NCBI GenBank assembly: GCA_034359265.1
Contig: CP136890.1
Location: forward strand, 69,379,501-69,443,500
Direction: 5' to 3'
DNA length: 64,000 bases
Source: Canna indica
Taxonomy: Eukaryota; Streptophyta; Magnoliopsida; Zingiberales; Cannaceae
Part shown: positions 53,543 to 64,000 of the stretch, piece by piece
Layout: the number at the start of each line of letters is the position of its first letter
Numbering within the stretch: the stretch's first letter is position 1
The notes under the pieces: generated by a model
What the model was told of the DNA's origin: nothing
What the model saw: only the letters and a program-made list of their open reading frames with translations
Databases searched by the model: none
Position numbers and translations under genes: made by a program

Positions 53543-54227
53543 CACTACAAAAAAATAGGATATCACCAATGGACTAAATCTGTTGGTAATAGTCAAAAAT
53601 CCATTGATAATACTATTATCAACAGACTTTTCGTTGGTAAAATCCATTGTTGATACCCTGCTAGGTATTAATGATGGATATTACCACATCTGTTGGTAAT
53701 ACCAACGAATAAAAAAATCTGTTCATAATACTAACAAATATTTTTATCTATTGGTATTACCAACGAATTTATTTCTGTTGGTATTACCAACGGATTTGTA
53801 TTTGTTGGTATTACTCCGTTGGTAATATCAACGAATAGATCCGTTGGTAACATCCATAGTTATTACCAACAAATATACTTTCATTGGTAATATCAATTTA
53901 TACTCTTTGGTATACCAACAATTATCCATTAGTAATATCATTTGTATACATTTAATCTAGTCATCGAATTACACACATACATATCAAATTTCTTGATTAT
54001 ACAACCACTCACATTTTCATGACCACACATATACATATTTAAGAAACCAAACTCACATTTTCTTAACCAACTCATCTACCAAAATACATATATAACCAAC
54101 TCTTTTAACATATATGTGAAAATATTTTGATTAAAACCAACTGTTGGTATACATTAGTCAAAAACTATTGGTATACATTAGTCATTTCTTTCAACAAAAT
54201 ACATATAAAACTAACTGTTGGTATACA

Positions 54228-54301
54228 TTAGTCAAAACTCATCCAATTATCCAAATCAAGAAATCCCTCGACTCCTTGCATAAATTCATTAGTGGTGCCA
54301 C
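54228..54301 (-). pseudogene. Putative last exon of a CACTA-encoded protein
   Basis: After an acceptor (TTTATCCAG) the frame reads GTTNEFMQGVEGFLDLDNWM and SFD to a TAA stop. Acidic short ends of this kind close many plant CACTA proteins. Low-confidence assignment. Confidence 0.35.
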
Positions 54302-54591
54302 CTGGATAAAAACAAACACATAACGTACTTTAAATTAGCTTTCCGTCAAGATAACAATAAATTGAATGAAGAACAATGATGGTGAACCAAATTGGTCTTT
54401 TACAGCTTCATGCTCTGCTATAATTGTTCATTGTAGCAAGCAAAAAAAGCTTACTACTACAAACCCAGTTAAGTGCAAGGAATCACATAAAATAAGGTCT
54501 AATAAGGAATATAAAAGTAAGCCAAGCACAAAATAGAGAGTTAAGTATTTATTACATGTACACGTAGATAGAACTGTGAACATCTACGTAC

Positions 54592-54639
54592 CTTGACAGG
54601 TGCCTTTAAAGAGCTACGATTTTTCTGTTTCATGAATAT
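54592..54639 (-). pseudogene. Putative internal exon of a CACTA TNPA-like protein
   Basis: A 48-bp segment between a GTGTAG acceptor and a GTACGT donor reads IFMKQKNRSSLKAPVK. The KNR(S/A)S segment resembles the K.NR block of plant Transposase_24/TNPA-like proteins. A neighbouring segment ending at 54746 (FELEKDFMRIYDSAEK|GTTAAC) may be another exon. Confidence 0.4.
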
Positions 54640-54809
54640 CTACACCAAAAGGTAACATGCTTAAAAAATTCAGCAAATAATTTTTGCAGAGAGTTATAGC
54701 CTTAGAGGAATATGCTTGAATGGCCTAATTAATAAGAAAGTTAACCTTCTCAGCACTATCATATATTCGCATGAAGTCCTTTTCAAGTTCAAAAGGAAAA
54801 TCCGAAACA

Positions 54810-55835
54810 ATAATAATTATACATGAACATAAAAAGATGTAAAATGATAAATGCAACTGCGTACGTTAGTAGTCAAAAATCATGTATATGAATGAGCCAT
54901 TATAATTAATTAATATCCGTAATATTTGCATTTGAATACAGATGAGGTGTGCGACTAAACATGTAACATAAATGTAGTAACTTGATCATAAATAGCATCT
55001 AAACTGCTTAGCATTTGTGTTAATCAAACTGATATTTGAAATATACGATAAATTCTAAAGGAATTGCAAGAAATTTCTAGTCTCAATCTTCGGATCAAGA
55101 AAAGAAAAAGGGAAATAGAGATGACATCAAGACCAAACCAAAATATCATTTTCCACTAAATCTTTACAATGAAAGAGAAAATCAAACCAAAATCAAAATT
55201 CTAAAGATTTGAAAAAGAGGATGCCAGGATCGCCTTCTTATAGCTAGTAGAGCCTAGAATTGCAGAAATAAGAGCTCAATGGAAATTTTTTCATGGGGCT
55301 AATAAAGAACAAGCTAAAGATAAAATAGAAATAAAACAAATTCAATGGCTGATAGTAACTCCTACTTAGAAATCTCATCATATCCTACATAAAAAGCTTT
55401 ATAAATTATAGTTAGGTAGTTTATCTTGATTGGAGAGGTGGCCCCGCAAACCCAACAAGCATGGGGCATAAGAGCTGCTCTCACCTAACACAAAGAATAT
55501 CAACATAAATTTGAATATAACATGCAAACATAAAAAGAGAATACATGAATGGACAACAATATTCAAAAAAATTTCAAGTGAAAACTTAGGTGTTCCTTAA
55601 GTCAAACAAACTACGCATCTAATCATTAGAACTAAGAGTATATATATATATATATATGCGCGCGCGTGCAAGTTTTTCATTACTTTAAAAGGTATATATG
55701 CATTATTCTTAGAGTGTTCACTTAAATGCACATAAAATTAAGTCATACCTGCATAGAATTTTTAGGTATTCTTTGATAATGTCTTTGAAAAAAATCATGC
55801 AAGTATGCTTTGCAAACATATTTCCAAATATTTAT
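54810..55835. other. CACTA interior without recognised genes
   Basis: AT-rich sequence. A run of alternating ta and gc dinucleotides (55640-55668) is the only feature noted. Confidence 0.4.
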
Positions 55836-56378
55836 CACTACTAGAAATAGGTGCTTCAGCAACAGCTATCAACAACGGCCGCTCAAGCCGTTGCAGATGT
55901 GGTGTATCTGCAACGGCATTGTTACGGCCGCCCGAGCCATTGCAGACATATAATAATATCAGCAATGACTTAGTTATGGCTACGACATCCGTCACTCTTG
56001 AGCCGATCACGCACTCGTGGCACGAAAATAAAATACTTATTAGCAATGGCGTGCTAACGGACAAGTGAGCTATTGCTGATGATATTACTTATCAGCAACG
56101 GCGTTCTAACGGATAAGTGATCCATTGCTGATGATAACTTATCAACAACGGCGTTCTAACGGGCTAGTGAGCTGTTGCTGATAAGTTTATATAGGTCGAC
56201 GGATCGTGCCCGCCCCTTCCTTCTTCTTCTTCCTCTTCCTGCTGCTGCCGCCGCCTGCTGCTCCCGCCTCTTGCCGCTGCCGACGCCGCCGCCCCATCCT
56301 CGACCACCAGATCCGGCCGCCGCCCCGTCCTCTATTGATCCAGGTATGCCGGCTATCCTCTCCTTACAGCTTTAATCC
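55836..56378. mobile_element. CACTA element 5' end (third family)
   Basis: It starts CACTACTAGAAATAGGTGC and carries repeats of atcagcaacggcgttctaacgg. A CT-rich and GCC-rich stretch follows after tttatatagg (56190-56340). It parallels 62408-62850 closely. It ends abruptly at gypsy RT sequence near 56378. Confidence 0.8.
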
Positions 56379-56861
56379 CACCTCGGAGTGCTCCTCCTCA
56401 CTCTTGGAGTATACCAAGATATCGTCAATCAAGACGATCACAAAACTGTCCAGGTATTCCTTAAATACCCTGTTCATCAGGTCCATGAAAGCAGCAAGTG
56501 CATTGGTTAGACCAAAAGACATCACTAGGAACTCGTAGTGGCCATAGCGAGTCTTGAAGGCAGTTTTAGGCACATCGCAGTCTCGAATTCTCAACTGATG
56601 GTATCCTGACCTTAAGTCTATCTTCGAAAACCATCGTGCCCCCTGCAGTTGGTCAAACAAATCATCTATCCTTGGCAGCGGGTAACGATTCTTGACTGTC
56701 ACTTTATTTAGATGTATATAGTCGACGCACATGCGCATCGACCCATCCTTCTTCTTCACGAAGAGTACCGGAGCACCCCACGGTGACACACTCGGCCGGA
56801 TAAAACCCAGGTCCAACATCTCTTTCAGTTGTACTTTTAGTTCCCTAAGTTCGGCCGACAC
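56379..56861 (-). pseudogene. Ty3/gypsy reverse transcriptase, truncated
   Basis: The open frame reads [80 protein letters not shown] and an intact catalytic [10 protein letters not shown]. It stops just after EEEHSE, where CACTA DNA begins, so the thumb, RNase H and integrase are lost. The frame itself is free of stops. It belongs to the same lineage as 27644-28593 and 41052-42049. Confidence 0.9.
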
Positions 56862-57142
56862 TATCCTGTAGGGTGGATGGGGATTGACGTCACCCCGGGC
56901 TGCAAATCAATGAAGAAATCCACCTTTCTCCTGGGCGGCAATCCTGGCAACTCCTCGAGAAATACATCGGGGAACTCGCATACTGCCCGAGTACCACCGA
57001 TATCTCCTGCTGCATCTCCCTTTTCCTTTGCCACTGATATGAAGGTCAGGAAGGACTGGCAGCCCCCCTGAAACAGCTTATGAGCCTTAAGGATTGAGAT
57101 GACCCCAATCGGCTCGCTTCTTCCTTCTCTTTGGAAGGTGAA
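56862..57142 (-). other. Protease-RT linker of the gypsy element
   Basis: Degenerate coding DNA in several frames on the minus strand, homologous to 25600-25857. The open frame on the plus strand here is antisense. Confidence 0.6.
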
Positions 57143-57691
57143 CTACGGCAACCCGGGCTTGCTGAACATGATTGTCTTAGCCCTACAATCCAGCAACGCA
57201 AAGTGCTCCGCTAGCCAATCCATGCCAAGAATGACATCAAGTTCAAGCGTGGGCAGGAGTGTCAAATCTACCCTCAATGCATGGCCGCAGATGAGCACTT
57301 CGCAGCGTTGAAAAATTGATTTGGCTATGATTGCATCGCCTATAGGCGTTGATACTAGAAATGACCCATCGAGCAAAGAAGGTGTCATTGGTAACTCAGC
57401 AGCAAATTTGGTAGATACAAACGAGTGCGTGGCACCTGGATCAAACATGACATAAGCAATAGATGAACATACTAAAATAGTACCTGTTACCACTGCTCTA
57501 CATGTCTTTACCCCATCTTGGTTCATGGAATAAACTCGAGTAGACGATTTCTCAAAGCGACTAGCCTGCGGCCCTCTGCTCTGCATCTGACCCTTCTGTG
57601 CCACTGACCCCACTGACATCGGCACTTTTCCCCTTGATAGCTCAGTTCTCAGGCCACCCCTATCCGGGCAATCCTTCCTAAAGTGTCCCAC
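57143..57691 (-). pseudogene. Ty3/gypsy zinc knuckle and aspartic protease
   Basis: The frame begins within the last half of a zinc knuckle (MGHFRKDCPD) and continues through VYSMNQDGV to the retropepsin active site, FDPGATHSF, where the usual DSG reads DPG. The LELDVILGMDWLAEH signature follows near the C-terminus. The P in place of S next to the catalytic Asp probably impairs activity. Confidence 0.9.
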
Positions 57692-57781
57692 TTACCCACA
57701 TCTGAAGAACGCATGTGTGCGGCCATAGCCGGCTCCCTAGTGTTTCCGGTTACAACGACCACACTGTGGCATGTCTGACTT

Positions 57782-58168
57782 CTACGTAGCGTCCCCTAAC
57801 TCTGCCTGTCTCGCCACCCCTGACCCTGAGCCTCTGCGGCCTCGGCTAGTACCGTGCCCACGACTCTGCTGGTGATCTGCGGTGCTCTTAGTTCCCTCCG
57901 AATGCCACGACCGATCTCCTGACCCTTGAGACCGAAGCTTTTTCTTGGGCGACCTATATTTCCTCTCGAACGGCACCAGTGCTTCCTTCCGGAGGGCCTC
58001 ATCCACTACTCGAGCAAATGTGGAGTCATCGGTGTAATGGATAAGCCTGCCTATTTGAGGTCTCAGACCCTCCATGAACCTCTTCACCCTGGTGGTCTCA
58101 GAAGCCACTAGAGTTGGGTGGTACCTAGAGAGCCGGGTGAACTCCATTTCATAATCTGCTACTGTCAT
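57782..58168 (-). pseudogene. Ty3/gypsy gag, C-terminal half
   Basis: Reads YEMEFTRLSRYHPTLVASET, RFMEGLRPQIGRLIHY and ARVVDEALRKEALVPFER, followed by a basic, Ser/Gly-rich tail leading to the knuckle. One stop separates it from the upstream half. Confidence 0.9.
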
Positions 58169-58177
58169 ACCCCCAGA

Positions 58178-58801
58178 CTAGCGTAACAACTCAAAATCTC
58201 GTGCCTGCTTATCGCGGACACTCATAGGCAAATACTGATGCTCTACAGCTGCCCTAAATTCTTCCCAGGTGGAATGTGGTGCGTGTGCTGCCCTACGGCC
58301 CCTCCAGGTGTGTAACCAGTATTTGGTAGGTCCTCTTAGCTGCAAGCCGACCATGTGCGCCGCCACCTTCGACGAACACCCCTGCTCTAAACACAGCTCA
58401 TAACAATCCCCCAGAAACTCGATGATTTCCACTTGCTGGTCTGTACCGATGAATACTGGCGGCCTAAACTTGATGAAGTCTGTGTATGTAGGTGCTCTTG
58501 GGTCCCTAACCTGCGGCGCCACCTGCTCAGCCACCTCTAGTACCTTAGGGGCTGCGGGTACCGACTGGGTCGGTTGTTGCTGTTGCTGCATCTACTGTCT
58601 CAACTCCTGCTCCCTTCGGAGCGCTTTTGTTAGTTGAGCTACCTATGACTGAAGTTGCAAAACTGCAAAACCCTAGCCCTCTACATTAGACTGCTCTTTG
58701 TCACGGCCCTGGACCCGACCTCGACCTCGCCCCCGACCTCGTCCTCAGCGTTCGGTGGAATTGCTACCGCTACCACTCAGAGCAGCATTTTGGGCCTGCA
58801 T
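58178..58801 (-). pseudogene. Ty3/gypsy gag, N-terminal half
   Basis: The ATG at 58799-58801 opens MQAQNAALSGSGSNS, followed by an Arg/Gly-rich stretch and a stop. The open part (58178-58591) begins with a poly-Gln run and contains FIKFRPPVFIGTDQQ, YELCLEQGCSSKVAAHMVGL, WEEFRAAVEHQYLPMSVRDK. The protein would form the particle. A stop lies at 58175-58177, between the two gag halves. Confidence 0.85.
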
Positions 58802-59000
58802 CAAACTATCATAAAAAATAATAATTTCACCATTAATATTAACCAACTCATTCAGTTAAAATTTATACTACTAATCGCATGGTGCGCTGAGTGCAGTCCT
58901 GGTTGCCTGATCTCATAGCATAACTATACCGTACCTAGACATGATAGCATATGCCTCGTTCGGTACCCAATTCCTAGTCGTAGTCAAGACCTAACGTGAC

Positions 59001-59012
59001 ACTTTGATACCA
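59001..59012 (-). other. Primer-binding site, mutated
   Basis: On the minus strand TGGTATCAAAGT, two mismatches to the initiator-Met site, 4 nt from the LTR edge. Confidence 0.75.
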
Positions 59013-59016
59013 ACTT

Positions 59017-60999
59017 TGTCATGCCCCAAATCAGCATACGCGTGATCGGCCAGGGTACGTGTCGGTACCCCGAAGCCTACTCTATGCACTGACTAACAAC
59101 TCATGAAAATGCAAGAGACTGACATCGAAAATCATATACAAAGCAATAGTACCCAATTTTATTAGATGATTGAAAACAGTTTAACCAAAACAAGTTCGGA
59201 GACATCACAAGTTTGAAAGTTACCATTTAAAAGTTTTCAAAGACACATCTCAATGGTTTACATGAAACAACACAGTGCATACTCCAACTCTACTCGAACA
59301 CGACTACGACTAATAATTGCCAGCTACAAGATCAGTACCCACGTCTGCCCTCCCGCGCGCCATGTCACCAAGCCATACCTCACTGGTCAGGCTCTGCAAA
59401 ACAAAAATAAATAAACCGTGAGTTCACGAGGAACTTAGTGAGCGGTCTTTCAAACCTCCACTTAAACCTCAGCAAGATAACATAAACAAGGTATGACACA
59501 AATAAGGAAATTAAATATGATCACACCATAGAAGCTAACCAGTTTGCCAAGACAGAAGAATGGATGAACCAGCCTCTCGGGACCTTATCCATTTCACTAG
59601 CTCGGCCACTAATGGCCTAAAATATATATGGAAGGTTCGATTCTTTCGTCTAAGTAACCAGGCCGGTCGGCCTACCCAAAACCAGCCCCTAAGGGCATCT
59701 CAATTAGAACTTTCATGATTCGGATCCGTCGACTAGGATGACCACTAGCCTCAGAAATCCTCCGGGTTAGGGATAGCTAGTCCCACCCAACTCGGGTCTA
59801 CCGTTAGTGTGGCCCACTGATGAAATCTCAAGACCCTCCTCCACTTGGGTCTAACACCTAGCGGGTCCGCTGGTACAATCTCAAGACCCTATAAACCACT
59901 GAGTCGTGTAGCCGCTTGGCTAATGACACTCCTCAGTAGACAATCTCAACCACAACCAAAATCAGGTTGTGCAAGTTTTTCTGTGTTTTTGCTTTTCGGG
60001 CGTTGCCCATGTCCGACCCTCCCCCTAGGGTCACCCTACTTCCCTAGGTGTAGAACCTAGTAAGTGTACCTTGTCTCTAGGTTAAATGTCACCACTAGGT
60101 ACCGAGACCATTCTTGCTAGGTTGTTAGAACTTGCCGACTATAAATGAGTACTCGGCCTACCATTGTCAACGACACTTTCCTAAATTAATCATGAGCCAC
60201 AATTATCACATGAGAGCCGGATGAAGGAGGATACATTCCATTAATTTAAACCGATAAGGAACATACAATATATACATAGCAACGATTGAATATAATCTTT
60301 GACAATTAATGAAACCTTTACAATGATTCTTATACTATAATCATCCTATCCATGTATGCATTAGCAAGAACATTTCCAAAACCATGAAAATAAAGATCAT
60401 TAGTTGCAACAATCCCTAAGATGAAACAACAATCATATAATATAATTTCAACATATCTATAAGCAAGTAGGTATGAATCAAGATAACATAACCTGAAATC
60501 AAGCATATTAATTCGAGTAGTCCACATCTTCCACCCTTGCCCTTGCTCGGCCGACTCAAGCAGGGTAACCCCCTGTTCGGCCGAGCCCTCAAGTAAGGTG
60601 GCCATGGTTACGATGACTACGCAAACATCGAATGAAGAATTGACCATTTAACGAACATGGATCGTATCATGAGTTGCAAGACGAGCGAGGAAATTGGTGA
60701 AAATTTTGGTATGACCTTTCCCCTTTTTCCTCAACTTGACCAGCCCATAAAAATGCAAAATAATCATGTTTTGAAAACATAAAATCGCAGTTGCACAGAT
60801 CGTTTAAGTTCCAACTCGAGAGAACACGTCAATCGACAAAACAACTTGCGGAGAAACCCAATTTTAAGATCCATAGGATCGGCCACCCGCCTCCCTTCAC
60901 AATCATAGTTACCACTCACCTTGCTTAAGGAAGAAGAAGGGTGGACGTTGGTGATCTCGAAGCGTCAGACGATGACATGATCTCCGACGCCGGCCAAGA

Positions 61000-61035
<36 letters not shown>

Positions 61036-61388
61036 CTCGGGCTGTGTGTGGCTCCCAGATGAGCCGCACGGCTCATGATGAGGGATTTTCTTCCCTCATC
61101 CACTAATGACCCATTTGCCCTTCTAAATGACTTAGCCTCTACTCGACTCGATCCGAGTCCGATTCAGGCTCCGATTCTTTCCGTATGCACGAGTCGAACT
61201 CGACTCAAATAAGACATCTAATGCATAAAAGGAAATAACCATTTAACCAATTTAAACTTCATACTTTCATAGGTCGAGTTATACCTTCTTCTCGAGGCGA
61301 TTCCATGGTTCGACCTGACTAACCCCCGGTCCGGCGCGTTGCACCAAAATAGATTTTTATATTAGGAAAATTTTTTTGGGGTCTTACA
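59017..61388 (-). mobile_element. 5' LTR of the minus-strand Ty3/gypsy element, 2372 bp
   Basis: Left edge tgtcatgccccaaatcagca, right edge ttggggtcttaca (TGTAAGACCCC on the minus strand). The internal sequence parallels 21600-24165. The right edge abuts copia gag coding sequence exactly. Confidence 0.9.
61003..61033. repeat. (TC)n microsatellite
   Basis: About 15 TC units within the LTR. Confidence 0.95.
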
Positions 61389-62407
61389 ACATTGTTCATC
61401 TGCATTTGATATTTGGGTTTGTTTAAACATGCTTTACAATTATGCAAAAACCGAGGAGCTTAGTACTTTCAATGAAGGAGGTGATGAAAATTATCATACA
61501 TCTAGTTCTAATGAAGTTTTTGATACCCAAAGCTCGTCTAGTCAAAGGAACACCAAAAATCGGAAAAGAAAATTTAGGTGCTTCCTTTGCCAAGAGAAGG
61601 AACACAAGAAGAAGAATTGTGCTTCATCATCCACATCCAAATCAAGTGAAGCCACTTCTAGACATGAGATGAAGCTACATCAAACTTTGCCTCATGGGTC
61701 TTCAAGATGAGGTATATTCTCCATCTTCTAGTCATGTTCAAAATGTTAATGATAGTGATTCTAGTAGCTCAAAATACCTTGATATGTCGTATGAAGAACT
61801 ACTAGAAGAATGTAAAAAGATGCATGACTTGCTCTTGAAAAAGAATAAGGAAAATAGGAAACTAAAGAAGGAAAATTTAAGGCTTAGTTCTCATGTGCAT
61901 GAATTAGAAAATGAAAAATTGAATACTAGCTCTTTTGATTCTTACCATGATGCTTTAAAACTTGAAATTAAGGACTTGAAACATAGATATGAAGAATTAG
62001 AAATTGAGAATGATGAGTTGTTAATTATGATTTCAAAAATTAGAGATGAAAATGAGAAAACGAAAAATAATGTGAATCTCTATGGTAAGGATTGTACAAA
62101 TGATTTCAAATTTGAGCATGATATTTAAAAAAATGAAAATTGCTTGTTGAAATCTCAAATACAAGCTTTACACAAATCCTAGGAAAACTAGTAATTTATC
62201 ACATACTTCATCTTTTAGAAATCCTAGGAAGAAAAATGTTCCATCTAAGAATGCTAATGCTCATCATGTTTCTCATGCGAAGCATTCTAATATTAGACCT
62301 CATGATCATAAGAATGGTAAAAAGAAAGAATTCTATGGTCATTACTTTTGTTGTGGCATGTATGAGCATGCAATTTATGATTGTGCTTTTAAAATGAATC
62401 CTAGTGT
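61389..62407 (+). pseudogene. copia gag (TR-GAG family), interrupted at both ends
   Basis: It begins inside gag at HCSSAFDIWVCLNMLYNYAK, corresponding to residues about 88-105 of the copy at 10605, right at the gypsy LTR edge. A knuckle CFLCQEKEHKKKNC follows. After a frameshift the coiled coil is open at 61694-62128 (MSYEELLEECKKMHDLLLKK). The His-rich linker and second knuckle (CCGMYEHAIYDC) appear near 62350. The frame is cut at NPS by a CACTA terminus at 62408. Confidence 0.85.
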
Positions 62408-63168
62408 CACTACTAGGAACTTGGTCTTCAGCAACGGCTATCAGCAACGGCCGCTCAAGCCGTTGCTATTCGCAACGGCATTCTTACGACCGCCCGAGCC
62501 ATTGCAGATATTTGTATCTGCAACGGCGTTCTAACGGACACGCGAGCTGTTGCAGATTATTTTAATTATCCGCAACGGCTTTCTGACGGAAAGGCGGGCC
62601 GTTGCTAATATTTTAATTATCAGCAACGTCTTTCTAACGGACAAGTGAGCCGTTGCTGATGATAACTTATTAGCAACGGCTTTCTAACGGGCGAGTGAGC
62701 CGTTGTTGATAAGTTTATATAGGGCACGCAGTCGCGCCCGACCCTTCTTCCTCCCGCTGCTGCCGCCGCCGTCTCCTGCTCCCGCCTGTCGCCGCCGCTA
62801 TCGACGCCGACGACGCCTCTTCCTCCTCCCGCTGCTGCCGACTTTTTCAGGTATGCCTCGCCGGCCGGCCGTCTCTTCCCGTTGCGGCCGGCAGGAAATC
62901 TGACCGAAACCCTTTTTTAAGGGTTTCGGCCGGCGGCGGCCGCCCGATGGCCGCCGCCGGACCTTGTACAGTGGCCGGAGAGTGTGTTCGGCCATTATAC
63001 GCCGGCGCCGGAGTCCACCTAACTCCGGCGCCGGAATTTATAGATTTATATATAATTTTTTATTGTTTTTTAATTGTTAATTAATTATTTAGATTAATTG
63101 TTTAGATTAATTGTTTAGATTAATTGTTTAATTTGTTAGATTAATTATTAGGGTTTAGATTAAATTCG

Positions 63169-63420
63169 GAATTGTCCACTTCGGACGCGCGCCGGAATCG
63201 TCCACTTCGGACGTGCGCCGAAATCGTCCACATCGGACGCGCGCCGGAATCGTCCACTTCGGACACGCGCCGGAATCGTCCACTTCGGACGCGCGCCGGA
63301 ATCGTCCACTATGGACGCGCACCAAAATCGTCCACGAGTGACGCGCGCCGGAATCGTCCACATCGGACGCGCGCCGGAATCGTCCACTTCGGACGCGCCG
63401 GAATCGTCCAATATGGACTC
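63169..63420. repeat. 26-bp minisatellite, about 10 copies
   Basis: Unit gaatcgtccacttcggacgc + gcgccg. Most copies differ at one to four positions, and the ninth is 24 bp. Since 26 is not a multiple of 3, successive units are read in different frames; open frames on both strands result. Confidence 0.95.
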
Positions 63421-63618
63421 AAACTGTCGCGAAACATTTAGAAAATAATCATGCATCCGACGAGTTCATATGTTTCACGTACGCATCGACGAGTCGGATA
63501 TGATTTAGCAAAACCTTAGATCCGTTCGGGGATTGTATGTTCGTGTAAAAGAAGTAGATGATCTTTTATACGACGTACAATTCTTGAATTATCCCTGATT
63601 GGACAATTTGAGAATATA
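63421..63618. other. CACTA leader region
   Basis: No feature recognised besides short AT-rich tracts. Confidence 0.4.
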
Positions 63619-63808
63619 GTTATTTGTACTGCACTTATGTATTTATTTTAACTGTTAACTAATTATTCTAAATTTCGGCAATATCTCACTTGTTCTCCGA
63701 TACGCGCCCAGATGATATGCGTATTCGGAGAACTGTAGGGAGATGCTGCCGATATTTAGAATAATTAGTTAACAGTTAAAATAAAAACGTAAGTGCAGTA
63801 CGAATAAC
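63619..63808. repeat. Long imperfect hairpin
   Basis: Bases 63619-63710 pair with 63716-63808, with outer stem gttatttgtactgcactta / taagtgcagtacgaataac and inner stem gttctccgatacgc / gcgtattcggagaac. I estimate about nine in ten bases paired. It lies 75 bp upstream of the CACTA coding start. Confidence 0.85.
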
Positions 63809-63882
63809 ATAAATCCCGAATGGAATAGGACAATCTCACCTAAAGACATTAACCAAAGAAATTGTCATTGATTGACAGAATC

Positions 63883-64000
63883 ATGTCGGCTGATCGAAGT
63901 TGGATGTATCGACGTCTTGATCGTGGAGCTTTAACGAATGAGTTATGATTAGGCGTAACGTACTTCCTAAATTTCGCCTATTCGAATCGGAATTTCGTTA
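63883..64000 (+). pseudogene. CACTA transposase-associated domain, N-terminus
   Basis: The frame from ATG 63883 reads MSADRSWMYRRLDRGALTNE, then L and a stop, then LGVTYFLNFAYSN. The DRSWMY...L....F...V..F..FA pattern is the transposase-associated domain found at the start of plant CACTA (En/Spm TNP2-type) proteins, a putative zinc-binding DNA-contact module. The TGA at codon 22 breaks it. The remaining protein lies outside the window. Confidence 0.75.

Larger units (their letters stand above)
53543..55835. mobile_element. CACTA element, left end and interior
   Basis: It starts CACTACAAAAAAATAGG, preceded by tca. The palindromic motif ttggtattaccaacgaa occurs many times in 53570-53950, typical of CACTA subterminal arrays. 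Small exon-like segments follow on the minus strand (54228-54301, 54592-54639, 54746-54800). The right terminus is not found; another CACTA element begins at 55836. Confidence 0.7.
62408..64000 (+). mobile_element. CACTA transposon, 5' part, continues beyond the window
   Basis: It starts CACTACTAGGAACTTGG inside copia gag. The subterminal motif gcaacggctttctaacgg is repeated in 62430-62720. Then come a GCC-rich stretch (62730-63020), a 26-bp minisatellite (63169-63420), a long hairpin (63619-63808) and the beginning of a transposase-associated reading frame (63883). The 3-bp duplication would be tgt on the left; the right end lies outside. Confidence 0.85.

Noticed and set aside
60060..61050. 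Genes in the gypsy LTR
   Set aside because: Frames such as 60330-60647 minus have no domain, and the region aligns with LTR sequence of other copies.
1..64000. tRNA or rRNA genes
   Set aside because: No convincing cloverleaf A/B box pair or rRNA segment was seen by eye; the tRNA-like 12-mers are retrotransposon primer-binding sites.

Overview
The window looks like a slice of a large, transposon-packed plant nuclear genome. The evidence is plant LTR retrotransposons primed by initiator tRNA-Met, CACTA, hAT, Mutator-like and PIF/Harbinger-type DNA transposons, and captured exons of plant genes with GT..AG introns. The only gene that looks intact, a CC-type (ROXY-like) glutaredoxin at 44697-45062, is very GC-rich, which hints at a monocot; this is inference. 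Nothing points to a prokaryote, organelle or virus.

Layout. 1-5523: remnants of two Ty3/gypsy elements and their LTRs, with arrays of short tandem repeats at the left edge and an exact 219-bp-arm inverted repeat inside the second LTR. 5524-12590: a complete-looking Ty1/copia-type element on the minus strand (6058-11988) that has two LTRs, PBS, PPT and gag but no pol (a TR-GAG type element). 12591-19840: two more broken copies of the same family joined through a shared LTR, plus a related solo LTR. 19841-28593: a chromodomain Ty3/gypsy complex (inverted LTR piece, integrase tail, full LTR, gag, protease, RT) split by a copia solo LTR with an exact 5-bp target duplication. 28594-30201: scraps of copia gag, gypsy LTR and the 3' end of a hAT transposon.

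30202-42600: a deep nest. A Mutator-like transposase N-terminus (plus strand) and a DUF1985 reading frame (minus strand) form the oldest layer. A 6.1-kb CACTA element (32630-38753, TSD TCA) sits inside the DUF1985 frame and carries four properly spliced-looking exons of a host rRNA-processing gene (EFG1 family). That CACTA element contains a PIF-like MITE, which itself holds a piece of gypsy LTR. To the right a rearranged gypsy element (39296-42394, TSD CCGGT) contains another CACTA end next to a captured TOPLESS LisH exon.

42600-46560: the gene island. The glutaredoxin gene has a TATA box and a promoter dense in CACGTG and TGACGTCA elements. 46623-47670: a foldback made from copia LTR ends. 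47671-51195: Tat-type gypsy remnants in opposite orientations with a degenerate minisatellite between them. 51196-55835: repeat-rich DNA with no recognisable gene, followed by a second CACTA family. 55836-61388: a third CACTA end and a minus-strand chromovirus-type gypsy (gag, protease, RT, PBS, LTR). 61389-64000: a plus-strand copia gag interrupted by a CACTA element whose coding region begins near the right edge and runs out of the window.

The coding sequences do not form a pathway. The biology is in how they were layered: elements inserted into each other in a readable order, recombined through LTRs, and captured host exons (EFG1, TOPLESS). All identities come from reading motifs by eye; no database search was run.
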